Shown: positions 44,336 to 56,866, numbered from the stretch's first letter. The stretch is DNA of 64,000 nucleotides from Henricia sp. BOLD:AAB3569 (GCA_037783545.1 JBBELK010000402.1:868001-932000), one strand, 5' to 3'. Notes: generated by a model not told the origin, from the sequence alone. Numbers and translations are program-made.

Positions 44336-45633
44336 AAAGGGATATTATTGCTAATTGTAATTAGGGCACAGTGAATCAAAGGGAGATATCTTCTGTTAGG
44401 GCTGAATCTCCTCTTTAAAATGGCACCCTGATCATGTCATTATGTTTTTGATTGACCGAGCAGTGACCAATGTTATGCAATGGTCTAGTTTGGGAGTTGT
44501 GCCACTACATGTATCGTCAATGGCATATCCTGTTTGGAAGATCAAGTATCAATTGGCAAAACCCAATACGCCTCTAAAAGTCTGAAGATCGCAGGAAATG
44601 TGTATCGTCTCATAATTCTGTAAGGGTACCACAGGACAATTTTGTTGAACATGGTTGGGGCCAGTCCTAGTATGACTGATGTGCTGCTATACAGCTAGCT
44701 AGGCCTGCTGAATTGCATCGACCAGTTCCCCTTCACCCGGACCTTCGACTCAACAAAAAATCGCTAGGCCTGAATGTTGTCATGCGCACATTTGATTTCA
44801 GAGCAAACTGCCTTGTATATTATCAGACGGAGCATCAAAATTTTGCTCCACAATTTCACCGAAACTATAGACATCGGATCGATGCATATACTCTTCGGAA
44901 TATTTAAACATTTGGGTGAGTGAACCTATTGAGCAAATATCAGACCCAAGGGACAAATTTCATTTTCAAGAAATTTGCCACATATTTTGGGTGGGAAACG
45001 GCAACAGGGCGGAGGTTCCGAAGCCGTTCACGGGTCTAACTACATGCATACTGTATACCATTTCAGTACATGCTTCCTGCCCTTTCCAAAAGTCTGCTTG
45101 CCATCAGACTTGAACAGCGCCCTCTGTTGAGTCAAAACTGCATGCCAAGATTCTCTGGTTGAGTACGTGTTGTGTGTAGTTAGAAAGAGTAATAGAAATT
45201 TGGATTTAAGATTTTTGTCCTTTTTACATGGTCTTCATTTTTATGCTTTAGACTTAGACAAGTGATAAAATTGGGGAAAAATTAGAGATACTTTTGTTTG
45301 AAAATTTTAAAATACTCAACTCAATCTATACTCAATCCACACATAATTCATATTGGCCACCATGCAGTACCTACATGTACATGTACATCACACTAGTCCC
45401 TTCTGTCCCACATTCTTTCCCATGGGAAACCCCAACTTTAGAAAATTACACCATTTAATGAGTTTTGCATTCACGACCTTGACAGTGTTGGTTTGGCAGT
45501 GTCTGGAGTAGTAAAATGTGAACTTGAGGCTCACGAGAATATTATAAAGGGTGTGTAGCCAGTCAAGTATTATCCCAAATGTGCAGTGCTGGATATTGGG
45601 CAAGAATTCTAGCCAACTATAGGATTAGATTAA

Positions 45634-45785
45634 AGACGCAGGCTCATCAATGCGCAACAAACAAATTCATGCCACGAAATTCACCGCACTCCATACCTTG
45701 TCTGAGCTCTTACGATCCTGGAAGGTGCAGTCTCGACCGCGGACAGTAAATGTCCCGCACTGTGTGTAACGCACCTATCAATTGT

Positions 45786-45827
<42 letters not shown>

Positions 45828-46292
45828 ACTGCCCCACCCCTTAGGTGGGGGTTTGGTCGCATTTTTCATGCCCCAGGGTGGGGCCTTTGACCCTTAGAAA
45901 TTAAATTTCTGTGCATTTGTATACAGTACATATAATACGCCCATTTTTTGCACCCATGGGTGGGGATGTTTGTCACCGAAATTTTGCCCCAGGGGTGGGT
46001 ATTTTGTCATGCAAAAAGTGACAATCCCCACCTGTTAGGTGGGGTACCGTGGGGGGTGGGGGAGGGGTGGGGGAAACAATACTGTAGGTGCATAAATGCG
46101 TTGCTAGGCTCGTCGAATCACGGGCTTAGTTGTTTGTGTTGTTGTATGTACGTACGTACGTGTACATACCAATGAGCCTGCACTCGCCCCCGGATCGTAA
46201 GAGCTGGCTGCCCTACTAAGGCAAGGTATGGAACGCGGTGAATTTCGTGGCACATATTTTATTGTTGCGCATTGACGAGCCTGCATGTGTCT
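45634..46292. mobile_element. Long family T element, TTAA-flanked, with nested palindrome
   Basis: 659 bp between TTAA 45630-45633 and 46293-46296. Ends AGACGCAGGCTCATCAATGC and TTGACGAGCCTGCATGTGTCT; sub-ends GCCACGAAATTCACCGC / GCGGTGAATTTCGTGGC. A second inverted pair (TTGTTCCCCC / GGGGGAAACAA) at 45782-46078 marks an inner element. Confidence 0.75.
45787..45827. repeat. 41-base C homopolymer
   Basis: Uninterrupted C run (G on the other strand), inside the inner palindrome of 45634-46292. A G-rich partner (GTGGGGGAGGGGTGGGGG) lies at ~46050-46073. The exact run length in an assembly is unreliable. Confidence 0.9.
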
Positions 46293-46299
46293 TTAATGA

Positions 46300-47525
46300 C
46301 AAACTCAATTTGTTTATAGACCATTTGCACTGGCGACCATAATAGGGGCATGTTTTCATATTTAAATGATGTGACAATAGATCCACAAAGCGCCTACTCA
46401 TGCATGACGCAGAGTGACAATGTGACTGTTTTTATCATCAAACTAACATTTTTACACGGTTTATATGTTGTAACAAGAAAAATCCTGGGTGTCCGTGCAT
46501 GGTAATGAACCCACTAATACTACCATGTGCACACTGTTCATTATGCTCTTTGCCTAAGCATCAAAGAGATTTATTTGGGCAGAATATACACACTGGAGTA
46601 GCAAGGATGCTTCCCCATGTTTGGCCATGTTTAAGTACTGAAGGAAAAATGGGTAAATATTTATGTAAACGAAGTGCATTTTAGACAGGTCTGATTTTAG
46701 ATGCTGGTACTGAATTGGAATTTATGAGAGTCAGTAAAAATCTCGTTACAGTTATGTCAATATTGTTTTATTCTTGTTACCATACGTGTATTTCAACCAT
46801 TTCAGTTCGACACTCGCCTCAAAGTGCAAATGCCTGTTTCTCTGCATGCCAACAAAGTGCTGACGCAATTCCTGCGATTTTGCATAAACCCGTTTTCCTT
46901 GTCTACACACGCTGACGTCAACACCAGAACAGACAAAACATGAAAAACCTCTGCTCTTCGGCATTTAAAAGTAGGTCAGACACTGGGGTCACTCTTTTGT
47001 TTCGACGGTACACAATACAGCAAACCCCGAAGTCTACCGCGCTCGGGCGTAGTTTTATTAGGAAACGACGCCGTGAGCTCATCGGTCTTGTTACCACGGA
47101 AGAAAAAAGCCCAGCCAATATTTGGTTGATTTCCTCGGAGGCACTTCTCTCTCTTTCACTCTCCGGGCCTGGCGTGACCAAGTGCATATTTGCTCCGGTC
47201 GTTATTGCTTTGCGTGTCACACAGGACAGTTCCCCCAACTGTCGGGAATAATCAATGCCTGATTCCATCCTCTACCCCCTCCTCCCCGGCTCTTGTGGTT
47301 GGACTGGAGAGGTGGAGGATAGTTAAACTTTTAAAATTGGAAAAGAAGAGGGGGTGTAGTGAGACCGAGTCGATTAGGGAATAATCGATTGAGGAAAATG
47401 CTGGGGAATGATGTGCCTGCACTGCTGTGCATTCGTTATCTTGACTTCAGGTTTTTGCTAGTGCTTGGCACATCATTTGTAAACCTACATTATTTCAAAC
47501 AAATTTACAATTTACACAACAATAG
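46300..47525. other. Stretch without recognised gene
   Basis: Overlapping open frames on both strands at 46918-47268 sit in locally GC-richer DNA (46900-47300); neither shows a domain or splice signals. Otherwise unremarkable. Confidence 0.35.
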
Positions 47526-47530
47526 GCTAA

Positions 47531-48057
47531 GGCCCGCTTCAAACGTCGCGCTTAGGCCGTGTCGAATTAAATTCAGCTTGGCACGACGTTGGTACGGTGT
47601 AAGCACGGCAGTGGCTTCAAACGTCGAATTTTAATTGCAAACTCCCAGTCGAGCTTAAATACATCCAACATGGCGGGTGAGTCGTGTGCACGTCATGGAC
47701 GTTGTGCACGTGCATTTTCCATTCGTCCACTGTACGTCGCCATTTTATTATTTTGATGCACTTGTTTGTTGGTTATTTCTTTATTCACATACGCGCTGCG
47801 AGCATGCGCATTCCTAGTTGTGAACAAAATTGCGGACCAACTTCGAACTGGAATTATATTCGACACGTTTGAAGCCGAGCCGTGCTTGTGCCGCACTAAA
47901 TAGAGTTAGCACGGCAGACCCTGTCGAGCTAAAATATTATGCCGTGTCGAACTCATTTTGCCGAGCCAAATGGCTTCAAACGTCGTACTTGTGCCGTGTC
48001 GAATTTAAACAAGTTTAATTTCATTTGACACGGCATAAGCGCGACGTTTGAAGCGGG
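47531..48057. mobile_element. MITE with GGCCCGCTTCAAACGTCGC ends, TAA-flanked
   Basis: Perfect 24-bp inverted ends (GGCCCGCTTCAAACGTCGCG...), flanked by TAA on each side. TTCAAACGTCG, CCGTGTCGA and AGCACGGC recur internally in both orientations. A 3-bp TAA target would suit PIF/Harbinger-type mobilisation. Confidence 0.75.
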
Positions 48058-48683
48058 CCTAATTTTCAGTAAATTTACAAACACATTTTTTGGCAGAAAG
48101 ATTCTTAATTTGAAAAGTCGTGACCTTTGAAGTCCATTGGGCGGGGTTGTACTAAATGTTTGCGTAATGCGAATTCAAGCTTTATATCTCCTTATCACGA
48201 GCAGAGCTCGCATCCCACCGTTGCCCGTACATATTCAACCCGAAGACGTAGCGTAGATTAGTCAGCTCAGTCAATACAGTCATGTGCGTGGATGGCATAG
48301 TCCGGCCTCGACGCCGCCGCGTTCCTACGGCAGCAGCGGCTGCATTGTACTAATACATACACATATACACAGTGCCTGATTGTTATTGATTTGCTCTTGG
48401 AATGGGTCAGGGTTTTTCTTGGTACTTGAGACGGGAGGAAATTGTCTGCATTTGGGAAAATATCTTCTGGAGAAAATGAGTTAGTGGTCAGTTACTACCA
48501 AAAATTTAACTATGGGAAATCTGGTTATGACTAACTTGTTTTAATAACCCATTAGCTATATGCCAGCAATCCATGCTACGGTATCAGCCATTTTAGCAAA
48601 ATTACTTCTTTTTTTTTACAAACTTTGGCATAACAAGATATCACTAGTTAGTAATACCAAAATTTATAGGAAAGAACACACGT

Positions 48684-49110
48684 GAGTCTTTCCGTGGTAA
48701 AGGGGGCATTTTGGCAACACAGACCATATTTTGCAGAAAATACCTTTGTCTGGTCTCAAAATAAAAGAAATAAGTTTCAGTTGTTCTGAAGAGATAACTT
48801 ACTGTAGGCCCAGAAAGGGTCACAAATAGTGTGACAACATGCCTTTCTAAAAACCCTGTGTACAAATTTCCAATACACTCGTAACCGGGACGGCCTAAAA
48901 TGTAACACAATGTCTGTCCCTGTTACGAGCGTATAATGGAAATTTGTCCACAGGGTTTTTAGAAATACATGTTGTCACACTATTTGTAACCCTTTTTGGG
49001 CCTTATCTCTTCAGAACAACTTAAACTTATTTATTTTATTTTGAGACCAGACAAAGGTATTTCCTTGAAAATATGGTCTGTGTTGCCAAAATGACCCCTT
49101 TACTGTGGAA
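48684..49110. mobile_element. Foldback MITE, family S
   Basis: GTCTTTCCGTGGTAAAGGGG left and CCCCTTTACTGTGG right. Arms as in 4378-4787; the last ~10 bp of the right end are altered. Confidence 0.75.
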
Positions 49111-49154
49111 CATACATGTACTGTACTGGTACCGCAAAAGCTGAGTACTTAATC

Positions 49155-49421
49155 CATGAAGGTAAACTATACACACAAAGGATTAAGACATCAAATTCAA
49201 AATACAAGCGTGACCGTAAAACACCGAGCGTTTTGAAAATGGCCTATGTGGAACAGATTTTGCACGTGTATCCACACGTCCAGAGGTATAACGTGCATAG
49301 CTACACCCTGATTACTGCTATTTGTATTTTTTTTCATAGACTATTAACTGGTTTAAATAAATCGTGACTTTTGGCGAGGCCCAGTCTTCGGACAGTACAA
49401 ACTCTGATTTCCCCTTTAAGA
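49155..49421. repeat. Dispersed repeat, copy 2 of 2
   Basis: Matches 3305-3665 in the same orientation with an ~80-bp internal deletion; it directly follows the family S element. Confidence 0.7.
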
Positions 49422-49424
49422 TTA

Positions 49425-51175
49425 ATAATACGCAAACCAGCACATTTGTTTCACTTCATACAAATTCAGAATTTGAAATGAAAATGTATTGACTGAGTTA
49501 TGTTGCTTGAAAGTTAAGGATCACAGTTTTCAATACCCGATATGAAATGATTGAAAATAATGTACCGGTATTCATTGCTTGTTGACCTCCATCGGCTCTT
49601 ATGACGACATTGTCCAAATCTTAAGGATGCTCTGGTGGGTTTTATTTCCTTGGAGCTGTTATTTCCTGTAAATTAAACACTAAACTTCCTGTAAGTATGC
49701 CTGAGTTGACCGTAAGATTGTATCACGTTGCGATCGCTTCCATCCCAGCCAGTAGGGATGGGCATTTGTGTATAGGAGGCAGGTGTTCTTTTAAATAGTT
49801 CTCTGGATGTTTGGTCATTTTGGTGTGCATATTATGGCCTCTGGTTTAGTGCAATGAACCAATCCCAGCGGCCGTTCCCTGATAACACAGGGATAACACT
49901 TTTTCCCTCCTGTGTGTACTACTTGGGATTCACTTGGCTTGACAACGGTTGCTATCCGCCATTACTGTGTCCATACTATGGCACGCCAAAGCGAAAACTA
50001 ATTAAACACTGATAATTTAATGTTGACGCATATTTTCGCAAATGTTGTGCAAGAAAAAAAAGGTTGGCATGACTTCTAAATGTTGATAGACTGTTTGAAA
50101 CTGGCATACCGTGCTTTTGTTGGCAAGTTTAAAAAAATATTGAGACTTGTTTTTGGCAACATTTTTTATTTCCGCTTTGGTGTGCCATACGCATGACGTC
50201 CACAAAGTCCGCCATTACAGTTTCCATACTATGGCACTCCGCCAAAGCGGAAATAATTCAACACTGATAATTTTGCCATCAACCCTGAAAAACAAGTCTC
50301 AACATTTTAAAAAATGTTTCTCACTCCTGTACTTGTGGACAGATTCATCCTTAATTTTTGCACAAATAATGAAGTGGTTGCCATGGAAATGCTACAAGGA
50401 TAAGGACCACTAGCAGATTACCATTACAGTTGTGATCATCAAAACATATTGTACTACTCTCGTCACATCCTCAAAGCTAGCACTTTTAATATTTGCAATT
50501 ATTTTTATCCCGTCCAGCCACTCCAAAAATCATGAATCACTAGCTTGTCTTAATAGCACAGGTGGACGTCTCTTTATAGTCCCATTCTGATCACAGCGGC
50601 ATCGCCTTCTCATACTGGCAATCAATACCCCAGCCAAAAGATCAGAGTTAGCTGTTTACGCTGAGGAACTGGCATTGAGCAGCTAGTGGTCACCACAAGG
50701 AGGAAAATTCCACCTTCTCTTCCTTTTCTCCCTCTCGTCCACAAACGCACTTGATTATTTGATGGGGGTGTGAGCGTTTTTTGTCTGCTTCGTGCACTGT
50801 CCGCCACCTGCCGTTCAGACTTTAGATTTAAGAGTAGCCAATTGTATCAAGATTCTGATTAAACTGGACGACGTGGTCTTGTAGATGCGTCAGTTTGAAA
50901 CATAAATAGAATGGGATTTATGAGGTTTTAACGAACCTGGCCGCAATAGTTGGAGGATTTGTTGTTGCACCTGCATGCTGGATTATGCTATTTGGAGTGT
51001 TACTGTGAACTGCATTTGGTCAGTACTCAATTAGGTATGTGAAATTTAAAATTGCTCTTTTTAATAACTGGATAATTAAACAAAATATAAGCGTATAGGC
51101 CTACTGTATGTGTGATGTTATGCATTTTTAGCAATGATTGCCGCATGGCACTAGTGTTTTAAATTGTTCATGCAC
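49425..51175. other. Stretch without recognised gene
   Basis: CCAAAGCGGAAATAATT, ACACTGATAATTT and CATACTATGGCAC occur inverted or repeated between 49970 and 50280 (a probable worn hairpin element at ~49965-50310). Nothing coding seen. Confidence 0.35.
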
Positions 51176-51182
51176 CTGTGTA

Positions 51183-51463
51183 TTGCTGTACCTCTGCCCT
51201 GCCCCAGCCATGCCCCTGCCACGCCCTGCCCCTGCCACGCCCTGCCACGCCCTGCCCCCTGCCCCGCCCCCTGCCCCCACCCCTTGCCCCGCCCCCTGCC
51301 CCCACCCCTTGCTCCGCCCCCTGCCCCCACCCCTTTCCCCCTTCCCCCACCCCTTGCCACCTGCCCCTGCCCTTGCCCCCTGCCACTGCCCTTACTCCCA
51401 CCTCTGCCCCCGCCCTTTCCCCCTGCCTCGCCTCTGCCCTGCCGCGCCCCTCCCCCACAGGGG
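51183..51463. repeat. C-rich minisatellite (CCCTGCCCC / CCCCACCCCTTGC)
   Basis: About 280 bp of pure C-rich pyrimidine-biased tandem: short CCCTGCCACG units first, then ~25-bp CCGCCCCCTGCCCCCACCCC units. Long proline-rich or glycine/arginine-rich frames arise from it on both strands and are not evidence of a gene. Confidence 0.85.
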
Positions 51464-52502
51464 ATCTAGCATGTAATGTAAATGGACCAGTGAGAATGCA
51501 TAGAACTTTCCGACCTGTCAATCAAGCTGAACCCGCCGACCAATCACAACAGAGCTATGCAGACAGCGCCCACATGGGTCAGAGTACATTTACTCACAAT
51601 CGAAAAAAACATATTAAAGCGATGCTCAGTCGTACAGTTTGTATGCGGTGATCCGAGTGAAATTTTTGTTTCAATTAATGTCAGTTGATTCACTGTTCAA
51701 AGATAAGATTATTTTATGAATATATGACATCCCTGTATTACTGGTCTTTTACTCAGTGAGTGCTACGATAACTACGACCCTAAAACATAAATATCTTCGA
51801 GTTTTCTCCAATGAATCTGTGCTTTCCCCATTGCTTCATGCGTTGTGTGTCGCCATTTTTGTGATGGCTTGTGAGGCATAACAACAGTAACCAAGTGGAG
51901 CCACCGTGCAGTCACGGCTTGCATACCAACCCGTAAGGCAACACACATCGCTGCGTACATGTACAGTACTGCTGCGTATGGCCTACCCTAGCCTTTACGT
52001 ATTTGTGATTACACTTCTGGGGGACAACGGTCATAACATAACAGCTTTCCTGAATGATTTGTGGGAGCTCTTAATACTGTCTCAGACGAACAAACTGGGG
52101 ATCGAAGAGGTAGCATTTTTCAAACATAACCTGTCGCGCATCGACCAATGAAATTTCAGCTTACGCTGGGGTGGTTTCCCCATTATACTGTAATGAGTTT
52201 CGCTGGCTGAATGCAGAACCATCAAGGCGTTGGGTTGCGGACCGATACATGTACAGTGCTTTACGAATGTGCGTGTGTTTACAGTCATAGCGCGGCACGC
52301 TACGGTGAGGATATATGTGCAACAGAATGCCGCAGCTGGTCAGCGCTACGGTATTTATGTTTTATCTGGAGCGGGCCGTCTTGAAGACAAGCCCAATGCC
52401 TTGATCAAAGCTATGCATTGGTCTGTTTATGAATATGATCGAGTTAAATGGTAATGTTAACAGTGAATGCTAATGGTTAAACAACCACATACATGTACAT
52501 GT

Positions 52503-52584
52503 CAGGCGCGGATCCAGAGGGGAGGGTTTTGGGGGTCAAAACCCCCCCCCCCCCCTCCTGGAAAAATTCCTGGATCCGCCCCTG
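52503..52584. mobile_element. Very short MITE with CAGG-CGCGGATCCAG ends
   Basis: 82 bp with CAGGCGCGGATCCAG left and CTGGATCCGCCCCTG right, and an inner GGGTTTTGGGGGTCAAAACCC hairpin. Ends suggest the hAT group; no target duplication is clear. Confidence 0.65.
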
Positions 52585-52877
52585 CATGTACAATGACCTT
52601 TTGCAAAAGTAGCGAAGAAAGCTTCGACGTCTGCTCTCCAGAAACTACACTTTACTTGAGGTATCCACAAGAGATAACATTTCTCGCTCAAATGAGTTCA
52701 ATGAGCAAAATGAGACCCATGGATTGCTTTGGAAGACAACAACATCATATGTTTGAACAGTTCCGACATGTCGGTTTGCAATAAAATATGGCACCGTCGT
52801 CCAAATAGCAACGAGACTGCTGCAAGTAACTCGCCAGCCGGAGTGATTAAGCTTAATTGGAACATCCAGAGATTTAA

Positions 52878-53664
52878 AGGAGCATCTTCAGATCACATTT
52901 TTGAGCTCACCATCCATTTTTTTACCATGGGTGTTGAGATTTTGATACCATAAAATTTGTCATATTTTTCTCATTACCATTCTGAAATTTTGCACTCTCA
53001 ATCTGTATATTTTCAAGGATATCTTCAAAAAACCACCGATTTGTTTTGTAAACTAATTTATATCCGTTCCATAAAGCAGTGCAGTGGTTTTAATTACACC
53101 AACCTTTTTGCTTCCACATCCAAATCAGAGATTACAAGCTTACTCTTTTCTTCCCATGGATAGTATTTTGGGGAGGTATTTTATATGATTGTTGGGTTAG
53201 AGCCAGTGGTCGAAATTAACCTGAATTTTATGCTGGTCAGAAGGACCAGAGGCCTTTTCCCACGACACTTTAACCCCGAGATTACCCGAGTAACAGAAAA
53301 ATTGTCTTCATGAAGCGATGTCTTTGTGTTGACTGCCATCTTGTTATATAAATATAATGCATGGTCAGTAGATCGATTTTTCACACACAACTGTACTTCA
53401 ATCCCGCGAATTTGATCGAAGAAAGAAATGCACTTGCGTGTATCTGAAAATGTCCAAAGCGATCGGGAATTGTTTGTGGTAACCAGAAATTCTTCGTATT
53501 GAGTAAGAAATGTTTACTGTGGATTAGGCATCAGGGAATGTTTCCATGAAGTCAGGAAATGTTTTCACTGGTCCATCGGACCAGATCTAGTGGTCCTTCT
53601 GACTAATTTCGACCCCTTGGTTAGAGCGAAATCCATTTTCTGGAAAAAATCTTACCAAGCTCCT
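52878..53664. mobile_element. TTAA MITE family R carrying a hAT MITE
   Basis: Ends AGGAGCATCTTCAG and AAGCTCCT between TTAA 52874-52877 and 53665-53668. Without the nested 424 bp (element plus one duplication) it is ~363 bp. Inverted relative to 2809. Confidence 0.8.
53204..53619. mobile_element. hAT-type MITE, copy 2, with perfect 8-bp duplication
   Basis: 416 bp with ends CAGTGGTCGAAATTA and TAATTTCGACCCCTTG. GTTAGAGC is present on both sides (53196-53203, 53620-53627). An 8-bp duplication and CAG-type termini are hallmarks of the hAT superfamily. Confidence 0.88.
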
Positions 53665-53669
53665 TTAAA

Positions 53670-55025
53670 ATGAGACAGTTGGTGGATTTCTTTGGGGGAT
53701 TTCTATGGCAGTTGTCAGTGTGGCTGAAATTATGATGGCGTAAATGATAGTTGGGGTACATTGAGGCATCTTTCAGTCCGAGAGTAATGACAACGACCAC
53801 TTTGAAAGTACAATGTACCCAAGCATTTTCCTGTGTAATATACTACGTTTTACATGATGTTGCAGTCTCGTCAGTTGGTAATTCCTCATAATTGTTCCTT
53901 TGGGATGCGGATAATAGGGCCTTGTGAAACATTAAAATTCGATCGATAATAAAATATATTCCAATGATGATTCAAGGATGCGAATATTTGCAAATTGAAG
54001 ATGATCAACAAATGCAGACAAAATTAGTCGTCTTTGTATTAAAATGGTGTATGCTGTTCTAGGAGGAATATATTGCCAAATGTACAATTTTACAAAGAAA
54101 AACGACAGTCAATGGAACGATTTAGCTGTAAAACAAAAGAAAGAACATTTTTATACAAGAGTATTTTTATACATTGAGAAATAATTATTATTTACACGAA
54201 AATAAAGAATGTTATACACTGTATATATTAACATTATGCACAATAATTTAGCGGAAATTTATAAATATATTGATTATAAAACATACCCGTCACAGACTGT
54301 TAGGGCTGCAATGGAATATGCATTTCCGCTGACGGCCAAGATGTGTAGCTAATTAAGGGCAATCTGAAATATACATAAAAGTTACATGTAGTTTTATCAA
54401 AATTAACAAAGGTAGATTTTATGGAAAAGTCAAATTTTCAGAAAAATTAATTCCTTTACACTCCACAGAATGATAGTTCATTTACTGTATCTCGGTTCGT
54501 AGTGTACCATTGTTTGACACAGAAATGAGCCTAAATGAATATGTGATATTCGTCAAATATTTGATAACAATATGCAAATATAAAAATAACTGAATATGCA
54601 CAAAAAGGAAAACAAATAAATATAATAATAATTTTAAAAAAGGGGAAAAAAGGGGGCGGGAAAGAAAGGGAAAAAGGGGAGGGGAAAAAGATTTAACAAA
54701 AATTTGCCAAGTAATTTATTTATTTTTTTCATAAAATTTGGTGCAGATTGACCAAGTTCAAGACCAAGATCGACAGTCTAAAACCAAGACCTAGACAATA
54801 ATAGTAGCATACATTTTTTATAACTTCTTATATAACACATTCTGGTTTTGTTTTGCATCTTCAATACTCTTTATCGGGAACTGCCTATAAAAACATCAAA
54901 ATACATATGATAGGCAGGTTGTGCCTTAAAGCCAGCTAGTCCAATGACGTGGGTGAAAAATCCTCTTCTCAAATGCTTGGGGGTCTTTTAGTGCACCAAA
55001 CAACATACTGGTCGTACATGTACAG
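53670..55025. other. Stretch without recognised gene
   Basis: AT-rich; a purine block (AAAAGGGGAAAAAAGGGGGC...) lies at 54635-54690. No gene or repeat family recognised. Confidence 0.35.
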
Positions 55026-55029
55026 CAGT

Positions 55030-55148
55030 TAGTATTGTACAGCAGTGCGCGCGCGCCAAATTCGTGCCACGAAATACGCAGCTCCGTGCCTTTGCTATTG
55101 TGCTGCGTATTTCGTGGCGCTCGCGCATTGCTGACGAGCCTGTGCTAA
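55030..55148. mobile_element. Short hairpin element, family T, ends worn
   Basis: TTCGTGCCACGAAATACGCAG / CTGCGTATTTCGTGGC palindrome and GACGAGCCTGTGCTAAG at the right. No TTAA on the left. Confidence 0.65.
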
Positions 55149-55932
55149 GGGGAACTAACTTTCATTAAATAGAAAATCAAAAAGTGTGTGGGACCAAAGA
55201 GTACAACGCCAAGACGAGAAGCAGTGGAGGAATTTGTCTAATGGCTCCCTCAAATATCAACCCAACAATTCAAGTATCAAATTGAGTTAAAATTGCCTCT
55301 CTGCCCACATTGTACCTATCATGGGTATAATTTCAAAGCATTGAACCTGAAACAAAATAATTTCCTGTATTATCCAAATAGGGTTCAATTTGTCATTTTA
55401 GCCATATCCTGTTTTCAAAATTGGTATCTCACTAAAAAAAAACCCTCTTATAACGTTCAGTGTGTAATCCTGTTGGAGTCCAAAAGTTCAGTGCAAATGC
55501 TCAGTTGCACGTACCAGCAACTTGGTATTATCGATTCCATTATTTGATATGGCCGCCTGAAATGGCAGACGACGATAGAGACCTTATCACCAGGAAGCAC
55601 GTTGGCCTAGTTGCGGAGATGCTGTGTGGGAGGCTCAGTTTATATTCCACATGGTTTTTTATATTCAAGTTCAGGTGTTTGGGTTTGGGTTTCGCGGATC
55701 GTTGTACCTCTAGATTTTTTTTTCGCTGAATTTATATTTGTAGATCTGAATTTTCTTTTAGTTTGTCTACTTGAATTTCAGTTTAAATGTGCTTTGGTGA
55801 AAACTGGGGCCAATTTCATAGAGCTGCTTATTTAACGGCCTGTTTTCTCTTAACCGAGCGTCGTGCTATTTCATAGACAGCGGTAAGCAACTGTGAAAAC
55901 GTGCTTTAACTGCAGAGCCAAACTTTGCTTAA

Positions 55933-56713
55933 AGATAGTATACATCATCATAATTGGTAAACTGTTACAAATAGTTTTATCCCCCTGTGTGATTGAAGAT
56001 GTGCATGCGTACGGGTTCTTTCCTCGCCTTTCACCTCTGGGGTCCCGGGTTCGAATCCGGGGCGTGTATGTGGATTGGGTTTGCAGTCCCTACTTGACCG
56101 CGTGGGTTTTCCCCTGGGGCATTTCTCTGGGGGTTTTCCTCCCACTTCTAAAACTGCAACTCCTTCTTCGTCATCTCAAGTTGATAATATAATATAGTTA
56201 AAAGCTAAAACCGTATAGTTGATGGCATAAAGGGCCTTAGTTGCCGAATATGCCATAAAATATACAACAACTACAACAACAACAACAAGATGTGCATGAT
56301 TAAAACCAACCTGAGCAAAAACCAGCTCCGTACTTCGTCTAACTTTTGAGAAAACAGTCAAAAAAGGGTTTTCAGTCATTTCACCCTAAAACCATTTCAC
56401 CCTGAATGCTGAACCACGGCCTGTGCACAAAGTGGTTTTGGGGCGAAGTGGCATTTGGGCGATGTACATGTAGTGTTTGGACGAAGTAATTTGGGGCGAA
56501 ATGGCACTTGGGCGAAATGGTTTTGGGGCGAATTGAATTTTCGTCTCATGAGACGAAAACTAATTATTTTACTCATTTCTCAGAGACTATAGCACTTCAG
56601 ACAAAACCATTTCAGGTGAAGTATTCTACGGTCGTCATGTTTATATTGTGTAAGTTAGGCATAAATCTGTGAACATTTCTGATTTTCGAGATTAACAATG
56701 ATGTATACTGCCT
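55933..56713. mobile_element. TTAA MITE family G carrying a SINE
   Basis: Ends AGATAGTATACATCATC and GATGTATACTGCCT between TTAA 55929-55932 and 56714-56717. Orientation opposite to 24239. About 490 bp without the SINE and its duplication. Confidence 0.85.
56008..56286 (+). mobile_element. tRNA-derived SINE type C with 12-bp target duplication
   Basis: Flanked by AAGATGTGCATG at 55996-56007 and 56287-56298. Begins CGTACGGGTTCTTTCC, has GGTTCGAATCCGGGG (B box), TGTGGATTGGGTTTGCAGTC, GGGTTTTCCTCCCAC and a (CAA)n tail: a complete retrotransposed copy, though its A-box portion is shortened. Confidence 0.88.
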
Positions 56714-56866
56714 TTAAGACAGTGACGCAACAATAGCTGTGTCCGAGTGCATACATGCTTAACCAAGCCACGACCATGAAATAGCGCTATTAACTCGTCT
56801 GCTACAGTAAGCACGCCGTTACTGCTTGTGCTTATAAGCAGCACTACGAAATTGGCCCCCTGGCCT

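Larger units (their letters stand above)
55807..56859. mobile_element. MITE family W (GGGGCCAATTTCATAGAG ends), first copy, with two nested elements
   Basis: Ends GGGGCCAATTTCATAGAGC and ACGAAATTGGCCCC, with CTGCTTA / TAAGCAG just inside. It contains family G (55933-56713), which contains SINE C (56008-56286). Its own sequence is ~265 bp. A second copy starts 8 bp further on. Confidence 0.8.

Noticed and set aside
46918-47268. Overlapping 103-116-codon ORFs on opposite strands
   Set aside because: GC-rich patch opens frames on both strands; no domain, no splice signals, no recognisable family.
51138-51651. Proline-rich or glycine/arginine-rich proteins on both strands
   Set aside because: All arise from the C-rich minisatellite; frames are open in several registers at once and there are no splice signals or domains.
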